A DNA stretch of 64,000 nucleotides from Evansella sp. LMS18 (GCF_024362785.1 NZ_CP093301.1:4216001-4280000); one strand, 5' to 3'. Positions 52,088-61,396 are shown, counted from the first letter of the stretch. Made by a program: numbers and translations. The notes: generated by a model from the sequence alone, not told the origin.

Positions 52088-52681
52088 ATGCCTATTCAGC
52101 TTATTATTAAAAGAACTGTAGAGTATGTTAAAGCGAACCCCGAAAAGGCAGCTAAGATTGCCACTGCGGTTGGTACAGGATTAACTTTTATTGCAACTAA
52201 TTTAGGAAGTACCTTTGAAAAAAACAGATTAAGAAAGAAAGAGAAATTAGAAGAAGGAGGCTTCCCATACAGGAAAGAAAGATTAATTAGATACAGTTCA
52301 GAAATACAAAAGCAATTTCCTGATATGCAAAAGAAAAAATTATTTTTTCATTTATTAGAAGTTGAAGATATTATACAAGCTGTGAATAACGATATTAAGA
52401 ATACAATTAAGGTCAATCCAGCACTAATTTTAAAGAAAGAATTGAAGGCATGGAAGGATATCCAGGATGGGATAGTCAGAACAATGGAGAATCTCGACTA
52501 TGAAGAATTACTGTTAGTCTATAATGATTCCACTTATAAAAGTGACTATTTGGAAGGGTTTAATTTGTATATTGAAACTATCAATAAATTAATGGAAGAA
52601 GGAGATAAAAAGAAGATCCATCTTTATATTAAAGAAATAACCAATAAGCCAATGTCTAAAATAGAAAGGGATTTTTTATAA
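52088..52681 (+). CDS. Unknown protein, 197 residues
   Basis: Strong ribosome site CAAGGAGG before ATG 52088. The N-terminus (ANPEKAAKIATAVGTGLTFIATNLG) contains a weak hydrophobic stretch that could be membrane-associated; the rest is charged and helical (YSSEIQKQFPDMQKKKLFFH, MENLDYEELLLVYNDSTYKS). No catalytic motif. It lies before the DUF91-like nuclease in the island, separated by a hairpin at 52757. I do not recognise the family. Confidence 0.65.
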   Translation: MPIQLIIKRTVEYVKANPEKAAKIATAVGTGLTFIATNLGSTFEKNRLRKKEKLEEGGFPYRKERLIRYSSEIQKQFPDMQKKKLFFHLLEVEDIIQAVNNDIKNTIKVNPALILKKELKAWKDIQDGIVRTMENLDYEELLLVYNDSTYKSDYLEGFNLYIETINKLMEEGDKKKIHLYIKEITNKPMSKIERDFL

Positions 52682-52756
52682 ATTTTTCACCACTTAAGTA
52701 AGTCAGGAGGTTTAAACTAACCTCTATAGTAAAACCTAAAGAACAAAAAGGAAGCA

Positions 52757-52793
52757 GCATTTTTGGTAAGGTGAATTCCATAAGCAAAAATGC
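52757..52793. terminator. Hairpin between unknown gene and DUF91-like nuclease
   Basis: GCATTTTTG and CAAAAATGC with a 19-base loop. No T-run follows, so it may be a control element of the next gene (start at 52814) rather than a terminator. Confidence 0.4.
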
Positions 52794-52813
52794 ATGCTTG
52801 GGGGTATCAGTAA

Positions 52814-53797
52814 ATGTACAACATTACAGACAAAAAGGCATTTAGAATAGATTCAAAAACTTTTACAGAATTAAATATGAAGGAAAACGATATCGAAGAG
52901 CTATTAAGAGGCAATATTGACATGATATGTGATGAAGAGGAATCCATGCTGATTGTTGGAAAACAAGTGAAAAATGCTTCTCGTGGAATCAGTGATTTAA
53001 CGGCCATTGATAATAATGGGAATATTGTCTTGATTGAAATAAAGAGGGACCGTAAAGATATCGAAAACCGCAGGGAATCGTTTGAATTTCAGGCGATCCG
53101 CTATGCCGCCAGTTATGCAACGATTAAGGACATAGATGATTTAGTTACAAAGATTTATGCCCCTTATATAGAACAATTCCGCGAAGAATTTGAACAGACC
53201 TCGTTAACCAGCTCTGAGCTTGGATACAGAAAAATTAAAGAGTTCCTGGACAAAACGGGTTCCGAGCTGACATTCAACAGTAAGCAAAGGATTATATTAG
53301 TTGCTTCCGATTTTGATGAACAGACTCTGTCTGCTGTCGCCTGGTTAGCAAATAACGGGGTAGACATGAGTTGTTTTAAATTAATACCCTATAAAATTAA
53401 TGAGGAAGTACTTCTAAATGTAGAGAAAGTTTTACCTTTGCCTAATTATGATGATTATTATGTTACTTTTCTGGAGAAGGGTACTTCTGGCTTCAAACAT
53501 AAGAAGGGTATCAGGCGAAGAAGCCTACCGAAGATTGATACTATGCTTGAATGGGGAGTGGTTAAGCCAGGGGATAAGATTGTCGCAAAAGACCGTGAAG
53601 ACGAGGGAGTACTTACTGAAGACGGGAATGTAATAGTGAAAAACGAAGAAATGTCTATGCAGAAATGGCTGAAGGAGCTGTTTGGCTGGTCAAGTATACA
53701 AACTTACGTCTTTGCAGTACACAAGGAAACCGGAAAGTCGCTGGCAAGATTGAGAGAAGAGTATATGAATAAGCAAGATAATGAAAGCAGTGACTAA
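52814..53797 (+). CDS. DUF91/NucS-like nuclease with a RAMA-like C-terminal domain
   Basis: 327 residues. A PD-(D/E)XK nuclease core is visible as Asp61 (ISDLTAID) and Glu75-Ile-Lys77 (IVLIEIKRDR), in the manner of DUF91/NucS proteins. The C-terminal 80 residues (TMLEWGVVKPGDKIVAKDRE, VIVKNEEMSMQKWLKELFGW) resemble the RAMA domain found with restriction systems and modified-base recognition. The pair suggests a nuclease directed to particular DNA states. Apparently monocistronic; start ATG 52814, weak ribosome site (GGGGGTA). Confidence 0.75.
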   Translation: MYNITDKKAFRIDSKTFTELNMKENDIEELLRGNIDMICDEEESMLIVGKQVKNASRGISDLTAIDNNGNIVLIEIKRDRKDIENRRESFEFQAIRYAASYATIKDIDDLVTKIYAPYIEQFREEFEQTSLTSSELGYRKIKEFLDKTGSELTFNSKQRIILVASDFDEQTLSAVAWLANNGVDMSCFKLIPYKINEEVLLNVEKVLPLPNYDDYYVTFLEKGTSGFKHKKGIRRRSLPKIDTMLEWGVVKPGDKIVAKDREDEGVLTEDGNVIVKNEEMSMQKWLKELFGWSSIQTYVFAVHKETGKSLARLREEYMNKQDNESSD

Positions 53798-53825
53798 ATT
53801 CAGGAGCACAGGAACTATTTTTATT

Positions 53826-53970
53826 AGCAGGAACTCGGTATAAGTAAAAAGACCGTTGGTGCCGGTATACAAACGGCTGCAATAGCTTAAATCCCTTCAA
53901 AGGGGCAGGGATAAGAAGATAAGTTACCCCATTTTGAGCCGCGGACTCATTTTGGGGCTTATCTTTTTCT
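53826..53970 (+). ncRNA. RatA-like antitoxin RNA, copy 1
   Basis: Aligns with 60968-61118: AGCAGGAACTCGG, ACCGTTGGTG, AAACGGCTGCAATAGCTTAA, ATCCCTTCAAAGGGG, then a terminator formed by AAGATAAG...CCCC (53916-53931) and GGGGCTTATCTTTTTC. A hairpin CCCTT/AAGGGG lies in the middle. Conservation of non-coding sequence with terminator, opposite the 3' end of a small toxin gene, is typical of TxpA/RatA-type antitoxins. Exact 5' end not known. Confidence 0.6.
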
Positions 53971-54050
53971 TGGAAAGATAATATGGCTACTACTAGTATG
54001 CCGAACGAAATGATTATAATTTATTGTTCCGCGATTCCATTGATAGAGTT
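53950..54050 (-). pseudogene. Broken holin-like type I toxin, copy 1
   Basis: On the minus strand the frame reads IIISFGILVVAILSFQEKD, matching the intact toxin at 61108-61197, but an in-frame TAA precedes the hydrophobic segment, no ATG with ribosome site is left, and the usual stop after EKR is missing. The toxin of this copy is inactive; its antisense RNA region is still recognisable. Confidence 0.65.
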
Positions 54051-54113
54051 AAAAGTGCAAATAAGAATGAAAGGCAGAGGGCGGAAAGAGTAAGCCCAAG
54101 CCCAGTTGCTTAG

Positions 54114-54147
54114 AACGGCAGGTGAATGTGAAACCTGCCGTTTTTTA
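54114..54147 (+). terminator. Rho-independent terminator
   Basis: AACGGCAGGT, 9-base loop, ACCTGCCGTT, then TTTTTATAT. Confidence 0.85.
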
Positions 54148-54289
54148 TATTTCATATTGTACGTACCACCGGAACTATATTATTAGGGGTAAAAAAACTA
54201 TTAAGAAGGAAAAACCTTAACACCGGTGGAATATACATTAGTATTTAATAATCTATCAAATCTGCTGCATGAAAGCGGGGGAAGTGTGA

Positions 54290-55360
54290 ATGCCTCACTA
54301 CCAAAGAATGACACTTGAGGAGTTAGAAGCAATGGAGAGTTCTGTTCTTGATAAACTTGATTCAGAAGAGGATTGGGGAAGTTTTGGTGATGTAATTCGA
54401 TTCTATGAGGCCTATTACGGCAGAGCACTGAACAGGGCAAAAAAAACAAGGGATGAATTTGACCGGGCTTCTGAGAGTTATATTAAAGAAAAACTCATAA
54501 GATACCTTGTTGAATACGGCACCTACATGAAAATGATATATCAAAAGAGCGATAAACATGCTGAGGAAGCGTTAATAAAGGCGGTGGCATTAAATCCGGC
54601 ACTTCCTATTGCCTATTACCGGCTTGGTTTTTTAGCCTATAAGAAGAAAGATTACAAGACTGCGGCGCTGCGCTTTCAGCAGACACTAGATGATCAGGGC
54701 AGAGCCCGGGACAATAAATGGCAGTTAAATGACCGGCAGCTGTACCATGCTCATTTATATTTAGTAAACAGTTCTTTATTTGTGGCTAAGGAAACAAACG
54801 AACGCCTGAAGGAGTTTCCTGAAGGGGAGTATGAAAAACTTGCCTATGATATTTCCCCTTTATATGAGTGGATTGATGAGAATGAAGCAAAACTCCAAAG
54901 GAATGCGTTTGTGAAGCGTACAAATGAGGGCAGCGAATACTGTTCAAGAGAGGAGTGTGATTATATTTATGAGAGAGCGGATCTTAAGGATTGCCTTATT
55001 TTATACAATTCAGACCGAAGCTATTTAATCCGTTTCAATAACCAACGAAGAAATGATGTAACAGCAGACAGAGCAAGAATGTTAAGGCATTTCTTATTGA
55101 ACAGCTCCAGAGAGAATCCTCTGAAAAAGTCTGATTTAATTGAGCATTTTCAGACAACAGAAGTAAGTAACAATGCTTTCGTTCAGAAAATAAGTAGGTT
55201 GAGGAAACAGCTTAATAATATAGATATACCGGAAATTATTGAAACCGCTCCCCAGGATACGGAGATGATTAGGCAGGGTGTCAGGACAGAGACCGCCTAT
55301 TTTTATAATGGGCGTTTTCCTTTTATTATTATGGAGCGGGTGGGGGACGAGCTGTACTGA
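54290..55360 (+). CDS. TPR protein with C-terminal winged-helix DNA-binding domain
   Basis: 356 residues. The middle holds TPR-like repeats (HAEEALIKAVALNPALPIAY, then YRLGFLAYKKKDYKTAALRF, about 95-155). The C-terminal 100 residues (TADRARMLRHFLLNSSRENP, KSDLIEHF, AFVQKISRLRKQLNNI) resemble a response-regulator-type winged helix. It is probably a transcriptional regulator that senses a peptide or protein through TPRs. Followed 63 bp later by an M20 peptidase gene, which would fit a peptide-signal pair (inference). ATG 54290 follows GGGGGAAG. Confidence 0.7.
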   Translation: MPHYQRMTLEELEAMESSVLDKLDSEEDWGSFGDVIRFYEAYYGRALNRAKKTRDEFDRASESYIKEKLIRYLVEYGTYMKMIYQKSDKHAEEALIKAVALNPALPIAYYRLGFLAYKKKDYKTAALRFQQTLDDQGRARDNKWQLNDRQLYHAHLYLVNSSLFVAKETNERLKEFPEGEYEKLAYDISPLYEWIDENEAKLQRNAFVKRTNEGSEYCSREECDYIYERADLKDCLILYNSDRSYLIRFNNQRRNDVTADRARMLRHFLLNSSRENPLKKSDLIEHFQTTEVSNNAFVQKISRLRKQLNNIDIPEIIETAPQDTEMIRQGVRTETAYFYNGRFPFIIMERVGDELY

Positions 55361-55423
55361 TGACAGGGGTGTCACACGCCTTTTGGGATAATGGGTTTAC
55401 AAACCAAAAGGAGATGATGCCAT

Positions 55424-56836
55424 ATGAAATGGTCTAAACTGTTTATTCGTCACGGGTTTCAGGTGAAAGAGGCTGAAGGCAGGGAGAACTGCTTTGACTG
55501 CATCAATGAGAGTAAGGAAAATCTGGAGTTTTTGTTTGAATCTCTGGAAAGAGGGGCAGTTTCTTATAAATATGCTGAGGAACGGCTGTTGATTCAAAGT
55601 GACGAGATGGATGAGGCTGACTGGATTGAGCTTGTTGATACGCGGGACCGTGGCAGAACGGAAATGCTGTACACGAAGCCTTGGCTGATAAACCTGGAAG
55701 TGAGTAAGCTTGATACGTATATCTGCGGAATTGTTAAGGAACTTAACAGGCTTGAGCTGTACACATATGGAAGCTGTGATGGACATGGGAGAGGATCTGC
55801 CGCTGTTTACTTTAACTCTGAGGATGACTTGGAAACCGCTTCAAAGCTTTTTCTCGCCTGTGGTATACAACGAATTACTACGCAACGAGGGAGGATGAGT
55901 CTTCACATTTCAAAAAACAAGCAACTGCTGGATGTTGCTGAGCGGCTTCATCTGGTTCAAAAGGAGTCGCTTGATAAGGACCTGGAGTTTTTTCAAAAAC
56001 TGTTTTTTCTGGCGAGATTAGAAGAAACCCTGTCAATAAGCGGTGTGAGCGGGGATGAAGGCAGCATCCGGGATTATGTACTGGAACAGCTTGATGTGCT
56101 GACAGAGCATACTGTTGTTGATAATGCTGGTAATATACTTGCTCACAGAAAATACGGAAATGGGCATGGACCCACGATTATGTTAAATGCTCATCTTGAT
56201 ACTGTAGAAGAGTTTGTCCCTGGCCGCACGATTGTTAAAAATGGCCCGGTATGGACCAGCAGTGAAGGGATTCTCGGTGCAGACGATCGAGCAGGTGTGA
56301 CGGTTATACTTGAAATGGCAAGATGGCTGGACATTATCCGTTTTAATGGGAAGGTTAAATTCGTATTCACAGTAGGTGAAGAGGCCGGGCTAATCGGTGC
56401 AAGAAGGCTCAATGAAAGTTTCCTCTGGGACGTGGACGCGGCGATTGTAGTTGACCGGCGGAACACGAATGATATCGTGGTGTCATGTGGAGGAGTTATT
56501 CCTTTTTGCCACGAAAAATATGGTGAGTTTTTCGAGAAGACAGCAAAGGAAAATGGGCTTGGAGACTGGAATGTGACAGCAGGAGGAAGCAGTGATACAA
56601 GAATCTGGGCAGGGCACGGCATACAAAGTGTGAATCTTTCCGCTGGTTATAACAATGAGCATACAGATGACGAATTTCTGGATACAGATGCCTGCTTCAA
56701 CACACTTCGGTTAATTCAAGCTGTATTTAAGGAAAAAAACGAGCTTAACAGAGTACTAAACAGAATTAATACTTTCAAGGAGGTAGATAAAAGAAGAGGT
56801 GGTTTTGCAGGGGAAAGGTGTGTGGATTCTTTCTGA
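55424..56836 (+). CDS. M20-family zinc peptidase with an extra N-terminal domain
   Basis: 470 residues. The catalytic part (about 200-460) has the metal ligands of M20/peptidase-T-like enzymes: NAHLDTVEEF (His, Asp), GADDRAGVTV (bridging Asp), TVGEEAGLIG (catalytic Glu-Glu), VVDRR (Asp), and YNNEHTDDEF (His). The N-terminal 190 residues are an uncommon extension containing CDGHGRGSAAVYF. Ribosome site AAAGGAGATG. No signal peptide, so it acts in the cytoplasm on small peptides. Probably co-expressed with the TPR regulator upstream. Confidence 0.83.
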   Translation: MKWSKLFIRHGFQVKEAEGRENCFDCINESKENLEFLFESLERGAVSYKYAEERLLIQSDEMDEADWIELVDTRDRGRTEMLYTKPWLINLEVSKLDTYICGIVKELNRLELYTYGSCDGHGRGSAAVYFNSEDDLETASKLFLACGIQRITTQRGRMSLHISKNKQLLDVAERLHLVQKESLDKDLEFFQKLFFLARLEETLSISGVSGDEGSIRDYVLEQLDVLTEHTVVDNAGNILAHRKYGNGHGPTIMLNAHLDTVEEFVPGRTIVKNGPVWTSSEGILGADDRAGVTVILEMARWLDIIRFNGKVKFVFTVGEEAGLIGARRLNESFLWDVDAAIVVDRRNTNDIVVSCGGVIPFCHEKYGEFFEKTAKENGLGDWNVTAGGSSDTRIWAGHGIQSVNLSAGYNNEHTDDEFLDTDACFNTLRLIQAVFKEKNELNRVLNRINTFKEVDKRRGGFAGERCVDSF

Positions 56837-57412
56837 TAATGATGTTAAGTTTTAGTACCAGTAGCGTTTCTGAACCAGGGCTGGGCAGTGTATAACTGCC
56901 CCTTGTCAAGTGACAGTGGAATTATAAAAATGATCTAAGCGGCCTTAGCTCTATATTCCATAGGGATAAGGCCGTTTAATCATTTTTGGTATCTTTCATA
57001 ATTATAAATAGTATTTATTCAACATTGATGTCTTGAAATTTCCCCATGCTGCTTGTTAAAACCGCAATGTAAAAATGAAATTTAGTCTTGAGCTTGACTT
57101 GCTACTTTCGATGTTTCCATTAAAATGTATTAACTGAATAGTGGGAGCTGGGGGTTACTCATACTGTAGTGATTAACTACTAGATCTTTTGCCTGTGAAA
57201 TCAGCAAATGGAGGCTATACAAACTTGTAATGTTTATCGTTCGCTAAAGATGCATTCATCCATTTCCAAGATTCTCACAACCCTGCTATAGATTAATAGG
57301 TATCTTTTTTAAAATAAGATTATGTATTTTTTATAAATATTTTACAGGAAATTACCAATCCTTGTCGAAGTAAAATATAACAATTAATCATAGTAAAAGA
57401 GGGCTATATAAA
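56837..57412. other. Intergenic region with one terminator, otherwise empty
   Basis: About 575 bases. CGGCCTTA (56940-56947) and TAAGGCCG (56967-56974) with a GTTT tail make a probable terminator for the peptidase gene. The rest is AT-rich with no ORF or repeat that I can support; it must include the Hachiman promoter. Confidence 0.55.
56940..56977 (+). terminator. Probable terminator of the M20 peptidase gene
   Basis: CGGCCTTA, 19-base loop, TAAGGCCG, then TTTAATCATTTTT. Confidence 0.6.
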
Positions 57413-58321
57413 ATGGATATTAGTATTAGAAATTATAATTTTTTAGATTCCTTTGAATGTTTATGGTCTGAAGATGCGGACGAATTTGGTAAAAACAAAC
57501 TTAATTTATTCATTCTAAAAATAAATGCAAATGAATTTAATTACAAGTTACTCGAAAGGAATTTATTAGAACCTTTATTGGATTTTTCCTTTTCCCGAAA
57601 AGCAAAAGAAGAATATAAAAACAACTATATGACCCTTTCCAAAGAAGCAAGAGAAAAGTTTGTTGAACATATCCGGAATACAGGTGAACTTGGTGAACTT
57701 TTGCTATATTGTTTTTTGGAAACCCATTTAAATGCTCCTAAAATTTTATCAAAACTCGAACTAAAAACCTCAACTAGTCACTACGTGAATGGTTCAGATG
57801 GCATCCATTTTTTAAAGTTAAATAACGGAGACTTTCAAATAATATTTGGAGAGTCAAAAACTGTAGAAAATTTGTCTACTGCATTATCACAAGCATTTAA
57901 GTCTATTTATAACTTTAAAAATGAGGTTAATGAGAAAGGTATTGAGAAAAGTGGAATTGGATACGAACGTACATTGATTAGTAATAATCTAGGTAAAGAA
58001 ACATTTTCTGAAGAAGAAAAGGCTTTTATAACAAATATAATATATCCTAAAAGGGAAAATGACTTTGAAGTAGACGATGCTTTTGGGATTTTAGTAGGGT
58101 TTGAAGTTGAAATTAGAAAAGAGGATAAGAAATTACCAAATAATCTTTTTAGAGATAAAATCAAACAAAATATTGATAATGAGGTAAGAAAAAGAATACC
58201 TCATATTAAAAAGAAAATAGATGAATATGAACTATGGGGGCATAATTTTTACATTTATGTCTTACCGTTTACGGAATTAGATGATAATCGGAAATCGATA
58301 CTAAAGGAGATTACAAAGTGA
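57413..58321 (+). CDS. hamA: Hachiman defence protein HamA (DUF1837 nuclease)
   Basis: 302 residues of the DUF1837 family. The conserved core is GELGELLLYCFLETHL (91-106), then GSDGIHF (Asp129) and FGESK (Glu147-Ser-Lys149), a PD-(D/E)XK active site. In Hachiman, HamA is the nuclease effector held by the HamB helicase and released to degrade DNA when HamB senses phage-induced damage. It ends 4 bp into the HamB start (GTGA). Low GC compared with the flanks. Confidence 0.88.
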   Translation: MDISIRNYNFLDSFECLWSEDADEFGKNKLNLFILKINANEFNYKLLERNLLEPLLDFSFSRKAKEEYKNNYMTLSKEAREKFVEHIRNTGELGELLLYCFLETHLNAPKILSKLELKTSTSHYVNGSDGIHFLKLNNGDFQIIFGESKTVENLSTALSQAFKSIYNFKNEVNEKGIEKSGIGYERTLISNNLGKETFSEEEKAFITNIIYPKRENDFEVDDAFGILVGFEVEIRKEDKKLPNNLFRDKIKQNIDNEVRKRIPHIKKKIDEYELWGHNFYIYVLPFTELDDNRKSILKEITK

Positions 58322-60870
58322 ATTTTTTAGAAGAACTAGCGACTAAAGTTATAAACGATGAATACTTTGAAGAAATATTTCTCAAACTAGAAAATAAGTA
58401 TACATTAGATTTTTTTAAAATGGGACTTCAAATAAATGATAAATTATCCGAAAAGGAATTTATAGATTTGTTAAGATTTGCTGATATTTTATCACATTCT
58501 AAAATAGCATCCAATAAAAATCTTTCTTATAAAGTGTTAAGCTTATTGTATGATAACTTTAAGGATAACGAAAGTTTCGTTTATTTTTCGAGAGCAATAT
58601 TAACTAAACTAGGTAATTTCCCTGCAATTAGTTTACTAGATAAGGAAAATGATAATAAGGTAAAAGAACCTTTGGATAAAGCATTTGAAAGAACAATTAA
58701 AGAAGTATTCCAAAAAGATCCAAATAGTAATTTTATTTTTACAGATACTCAATATGAAATATTTGAATCTTTAAAAGCTAGTAATCACTTTAGTTTCTCA
58801 GGTCCAACTTCACTCGGTAAGTCTTTCTTAATTGAGGCATTCATTAAGTTTTTGATAAATGAGCAAAATAGTAAGGATAATATAGTTGTTTTAGTTCCAA
58901 CAAGGGCCTTAATCAACCAAGTTAGTAACAAATTAAAAGAAGAAATAACGTTTAATACAAAATATAAGATTTTAACTCACCCTAGTATACCATTTATTTA
59001 TGAATCAAAGAATTTCAACTATATTTTTGTGTTTACACCAGAAAGATTAATTTCCTATCTTTCTGAACAAAGTAATCCTAAGATAGACTATTTGTTCATT
59101 GATGAAGCACAGAAAATAGTCTCCGTAAATGATACTAGAAGCCCACTATACTACCATGCAATTCTTCAAGCAGAGAGGAAAAGTGTTAAGCTCTTCTTTT
59201 CTTCACCCAATATTTCAAATTCGGAAGTATTTCTAAAGCTCTTTGAGAAAAGTACTAATGAATCACTGAGTGTAAAGGAGTCACCAGTATCACAAAATAG
59301 ATTCTTCTTAGATATTTTAGATAAAAAATTAAAGTATTTCTCTGATATAGGCAGGGAGAAGGATTATAAATTAATGGATGAAAAGAATCTAAACTTTTAT
59401 GATTGGCTTAGTAAATTAGGGTCAGATACAAAAAATTTAATTTATTGTAATACCGTGAATGATACTATTGATTATGCAATAAACTTTTCAGAAACTTTAC
59501 CGAATAAAGATAACAAACAACTAAATGACCTAATATCGTTAATAAAAGAGTATATTCATAAAGATTATTATTTAATAGATTGTTTACAAAAAGGTGTGGC
59601 CTTCCATTTTGGTAAGCTTCCACAGCGTATACGTGAAAGAATAGAATTTTTGTTCACGGAAAAAATAATTGATTACGTGTTTTGTACTTCTACACTTTTG
59701 GAAGGTGTTAATCTACCTGCTAAAAACATTTTTATTATTAATAATGCTATTGGGTTAGCAAAATTTAAAGATATAGATTTTTGGAATTTAGCAGGTAGAG
59801 CTGGCAGACTAGCAAAAGAGTTATCAGGAAATATAATATGTGTAAGAGTTGAAGATAAAAGGAATCGTTGGGATAATCCAGAAAAAGATTTGAGGATAAT
59901 TAAAGATAAAAATATAAAAAAGATTGAGCCAGTACTAATAAAAGGACAAAAGAATTTCTTTGAAAATATTGGTAGATCCCTAAGCTCGGAGGATTTCACT
60001 GTGAAAAAGCCATCCTTTGAACAAATAAATATATGGGATCATTATGCAAATATTACATTAATACATGAAGTTAGAAATGATGAATCTGTTCTTAAATCAA
60101 ATTTTATAAAAAAAAATAAAAGAGCTAGAGAAATTTTGAATATTGCTGTAAAAGAAAATAATGTTCCAGATTCCATATTAGCACAGTCATCTACCATAAA
60201 ATTTATCTATCAGAATGATATTTATAATAGAGAGGACTTAAACAAACATACACTTCCATTAGAAATTGATTATACTACATGCAGATATTTTTTGGTTGAA
60301 CTTTATAAATTTTATAATTGGGAGGAAGAAGAAACGGGAGGAAGAAACCCATTAGCGAAAAATATTAAAAGATTAAACTATTTTGCTTATTTGATGAATA
60401 ATTGGATGAATTCTAAACCGTTAAACATAATTATACTAAACTTATTAAATTATCATGAAAGACAGGGGGAAATCTGGGTTAATAATCAATATATTCCCTT
60501 TAATAAAAGTGATAGAAGTCAATTAAACCTAATTATTAATAGTGTAATATCTGATATTGATAATATGCTGAGATTCAAGTTAAAGAATTATTTTTTAAAT
60601 TACTATTTGATTTTAAAAGAAAAACTTGGAGAGGAATATTGTGGCGAAAACTGGGCTGAGTTTTTAGAATATGGAACAACTGATAAAAAATTAATCGAAC
60701 TTCAAAATGTGGGGTTGGAAAGACATTTAGCCTCTTTTATCCTTAAAGATCATGCGGATTGTTTAGTTTTTGAATTAGATAAATTATTAGATATTGATGA
60801 ATCTAAATTAATAAATAAGATTGACCCCAATACCCCTGAATATCAAGAACTTTTAAAGGTGCTTGCTTAA
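58318..60870 (+). CDS. hamB: Hachiman defence helicase HamB
   Basis: 850 residues from GTG 58318, overlapping hamA by 4 bp. Superfamily II helicase motifs: FSGPTSLGKSFLIEAF with Walker A 162-169, LVPTRALINQV (Ia), LFIDEAQKI (DEAQ 262-265), LFFSSPNIS, TSTLLEGVNLPAKNIFI (V) and LAGRAGRLAKE (VI). The C-terminal 250 residues are helical. HamB surveys DNA and controls the HamA nuclease. The gene is very AT-rich and its codons match hamA, so the pair moved as one unit. Confidence 0.9.
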   Translation: MNFLEELATKVINDEYFEEIFLKLENKYTLDFFKMGLQINDKLSEKEFIDLLRFADILSHSKIASNKNLSYKVLSLLYDNFKDNESFVYFSRAILTKLGNFPAISLLDKENDNKVKEPLDKAFERTIKEVFQKDPNSNFIFTDTQYEIFESLKASNHFSFSGPTSLGKSFLIEAFIKFLINEQNSKDNIVVLVPTRALINQVSNKLKEEITFNTKYKILTHPSIPFIYESKNFNYIFVFTPERLISYLSEQSNPKIDYLFIDEAQKIVSVNDTRSPLYYHAILQAERKSVKLFFSSPNISNSEVFLKLFEKSTNESLSVKESPVSQNRFFLDILDKKLKYFSDIGREKDYKLMDEKNLNFYDWLSKLGSDTKNLIYCNTVNDTIDYAINFSETLPNKDNKQLNDLISLIKEYIHKDYYLIDCLQKGVAFHFGKLPQRIRERIEFLFTEKIIDYVFCTSTLLEGVNLPAKNIFIINNAIGLAKFKDIDFWNLAGRAGRLAKELSGNIICVRVEDKRNRWDNPEKDLRIIKDKNIKKIEPVLIKGQKNFFENIGRSLSSEDFTVKKPSFEQINIWDHYANITLIHEVRNDESVLKSNFIKKNKRAREILNIAVKENNVPDSILAQSSTIKFIYQNDIYNREDLNKHTLPLEIDYTTCRYFLVELYKFYNWEEEETGGRNPLAKNIKRLNYFAYLMNNWMNSKPLNIIILNLLNYHERQGEIWVNNQYIPFNKSDRSQLNLIINSVISDIDNMLRFKLKNYFLNYYLILKEKLGEEYCGENWAEFLEYGTTDKKLIELQNVGLERHLASFILKDHADCLVFELDKLLDIDESKLINKIDPNTPEYQELLKVLA

Positions 60871-60967
60871 CTCTATATAAAGCATTTTTAGAATAGAGTA
60901 ATACTAGAAGTACGTATGCAAATGCAAAAATAAATTTTGCTTAGATTTCCAATTTCGGGTAAAGTAT

Positions 60968-61118
60968 AAGCAGGAAATCGGAATAAATGAAAGATCGTTA
61001 GTGTTGCTATCCTAACGCCTACAACAGCTTAGGATCCCTTCAAAGGGGAGTGGCAACTAGCGGACTGAAAGATAAGCCCTGAAAGGTGTGAACTCATTAA
61101 CTGGGGCTTATCTTTTTT
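60968..61118 (+). ncRNA. RatA-like antitoxin RNA, copy 2
   Basis: Conserved with 53826-53970: AGCAGGAAATCGG, TCGTTAGTG, AACGCCTACAACAGCTTA, ATCCCTTCAAAGGGG, then the terminator GATAAGCCC (61071-61079) / GGGCTTATC (61104-61112) with TTTTTT. Its 3' end overlaps the 3' end of the intact toxin gene on the other strand, as in TxpA/RatA and BsrG/SR4. A TATAAG at 60965 could be its -10 box, but no clear -35 is seen. Confidence 0.6.
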
Positions 61119-61197
61119 CATGGAAAGAAAATATGGCTACAATTAGTAAACCAAACGAAATCATTAGTATTAAATGCTTTTCCGTGGCTATAACCAT
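61108..61197 (-). CDS. Holin-like type I toxin (TxpA/BsrG class), 29 residues
   Basis: ATG 61197 has a perfect AAAGGAGG ribosome site with 8-base spacing; the ATG at 61203 is too close to it. After a short polar start (MVIATEKH) comes one transmembrane helix, LMISFGLLIVAIFSFHEKR, with a charged end, the pattern of Hol_Tox-family type I toxins, which insert into the cell's own membrane. The 3' end faces the conserved antisense RNA on the plus strand. The copy at 53950 is broken. Intact coding, strong ribosome site and a paired RNA make it probably functional. Confidence 0.72.
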   Translation of the reverse strand: MVIATEKHLILMISFGLLIVAIFSFHEKR

Positions 61198-61396
61198 AGG
61201 CATCACCTCCTTTCAGACGGAGATGATGCCAACCCTCTATGAGCTTATATAAACTACTATCTGTTATTTTAACATTTAATTCAATTAATTCTAACGGTTT
61301 TCCGAAATGGAAGAGAAACAACCGTCCGATTCTCGGAACCTGTTTTTTAATTAAAAAAGTCTGCCTGCTTAAATTAGAAAGAATTTGTATTTATTC

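Noticed and set aside
29525-60870. Prophage
   Set aside because: No integrase, terminase, capsid, portal, tail or lysis genes are seen; the content is defence genes and regulators.
61118-61321. 67-residue minus-strand ORF near the right type I locus
   Set aside because: Its frame differs from the toxin frame that has the perfect ribosome site and hydrophobic helix; the latter is preferred.
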